Of a stretch of DNA of 64,000 nucleotides, positions 63,614 through 64,000 are shown piece after piece. Within the stretch, counting starts at the first letter, position 1. Every line of letters starts with the position of its first letter. Source of the DNA: Aequorivita xiaoshiensis (GTDB taxonomy: Bacteria > Bacteroidota > Bacteroidia > Flavobacteriales > Flavobacteriaceae). Below the pieces are notes generated by a model, which ran no database searches, was not told the DNA's origin, and was given only the letters and a program-made list of their open reading frames with translations. Both the position numbers and the translations under genes were made by a program. The DNA lies in contig NZ_JAIRBB010000006.1 in NCBI RefSeq assembly GCF_022008395.1, positions 1 through 64,000 of the forward strand. Reading direction: 5' to 3'.

Positions 63614-64000
63614 ATGAATGACTTACACATATACAATTCAATTTCGAAAAAGAAGGAAAAATTCACTCCCATACACAAAGGTGCAGTAGGTATGTACGTT
63701 TGTGGTCCAACAGTTTACAGCAATGTACACTTAGGGAATTGTCGCACCTTCCTTTCTTTCGATTTAGTTTTTAGATATTTAAAGCACTTAGGCTATAAAG
63801 TACGATATGTGCGTAACATTACAGATGCAGGACATTTAGAAAATGACGGGGAAAGCGGCGATGATCCGATTTTAAAGAAAGCACGTCTCGAACAATTAGA
63901 ACCTATGGAAGTGGTTCAAAAATATACGGTTGATTTTCATACAACAATGGCGAAATTTAACGCCTTGCCACCAAGTATCGAACCTACTGCTACAGGACAT
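63614..64000 (+). CDS. cysS: Cysteinyl-tRNA synthetase (5' part, truncated by window end)
   Basis: The reading frame opens at the ATG at 63614 and is still open at the window edge: 129 codons. The class I synthetase start is clear, with [17 protein letters not shown], then the zinc Cys in MYVCGPTVY and the HIGH-type motif HLGN, then [14 protein letters not shown] and [18 protein letters not shown]. The full protein is normally about 490 residues, so most of the gene lies outside. It is not truncated biologically as far as can be seen. Confidence 0.95.
   Translation, partial: MNDLHIYNSISKKKEKFTPIHKGAVGMYVCGPTVYSNVHLGNCRTFLSFDLVFRYLKHLGYKVRYVRNITDAGHLENDGESGDDPILKKARLEQLEPMEVVQKYTVDFHTTMAKFNALPPSIEPTATGH

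Noticed and set aside
1-64000. CRISPR arrays, transposases, integrases, prophage genes
   Set aside because: No regularly spaced repeats, terminal inverted repeats with transposase frames, or phage structural genes were seen.

Overview
The window is chromosomal DNA from a member of the Bacteroidota, almost certainly the family Flavobacteriaceae. The evidence is consistent throughout: low GC, promoters of the TAnnTTTG type, a short primary sigma factor, a SusC/SusD pair, the type IX secretion (T9SS) gene porT, a T9SS type B sorting-domain protein, the TamL lipoprotein, the exosortase XrtF pair, and a prolyl-tRNA synthetase without the editing insertion. I cannot name the genus. No phage, insertion sequence, CRISPR array or plasmid gene was seen. 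The last gene (cysS) runs off the right edge.

Layout: 1-8.0 kb holds potassium uptake (trkH-trkA, minus strand), menaquinone methylation plus T9SS (ubiE-porT), an rRNA/tRNA methyltransferase and tamL. 8.1-16.1 kb is core metabolism and RNA processing (fbaA, accD, rpsO, pnp) and a proline operon (proC-proB-proA). 16.2-19.6 kb carries a lipocalin-like lipoprotein, an ECF sigma factor, its probable anti-sigma factor and the primary sigma factor. 19.6-21.7 kb is a tight three-gene unit of a BLUF blue-light sensor, rpe and a YpdA-type oxidoreductase. 22.0-26.8 kb is a SusC/SusD pair with no neighbouring degradative enzymes.

27.1-35.1 kb is a minus-strand accessory block that looks like copper handling: a Cys-rich four-helix copper store protein, a small secreted HMA protein, a TonB-dependent receptor, a Cu+ ATPase with a duplicated metal-binding N-terminus, an HYC_CC_PP protein and a DUF3347 lipoprotein. 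35.1-38.1 kb holds exosortase XrtF with its partner, a free-methionine-sulfoxide-reductase-like GAF protein and a MacB-type permease. 38.2-45.4 kb is purH followed by the rod-shape operon mreB-mreC-mreD-mrdA-rodA, with overlapping genes. 45.4-51.9 kb has a membrane-anchored nuclease, an orphan dipeptide-type permease, a C-terminal processing protease, surE, a small membrane protein, coaD and rpsT.

51.9-64 kb has tRNA-Glu with an unusual duplicated promoter module, proS, a Tyr/Gly- and Arg/Ser/Asn-rich lipoprotein, a FadL-like outer-membrane protein, a 1938-residue T9SS-exported repeat protein, folE and the start of cysS. The observations I rate highest are the duplicated tRNA promoter module, two matching ECF-type promoter candidates around the sigma-factor cluster, the BLUF-rpe-ypdA unit, the copper locus, and XrtF without a visible substrate.
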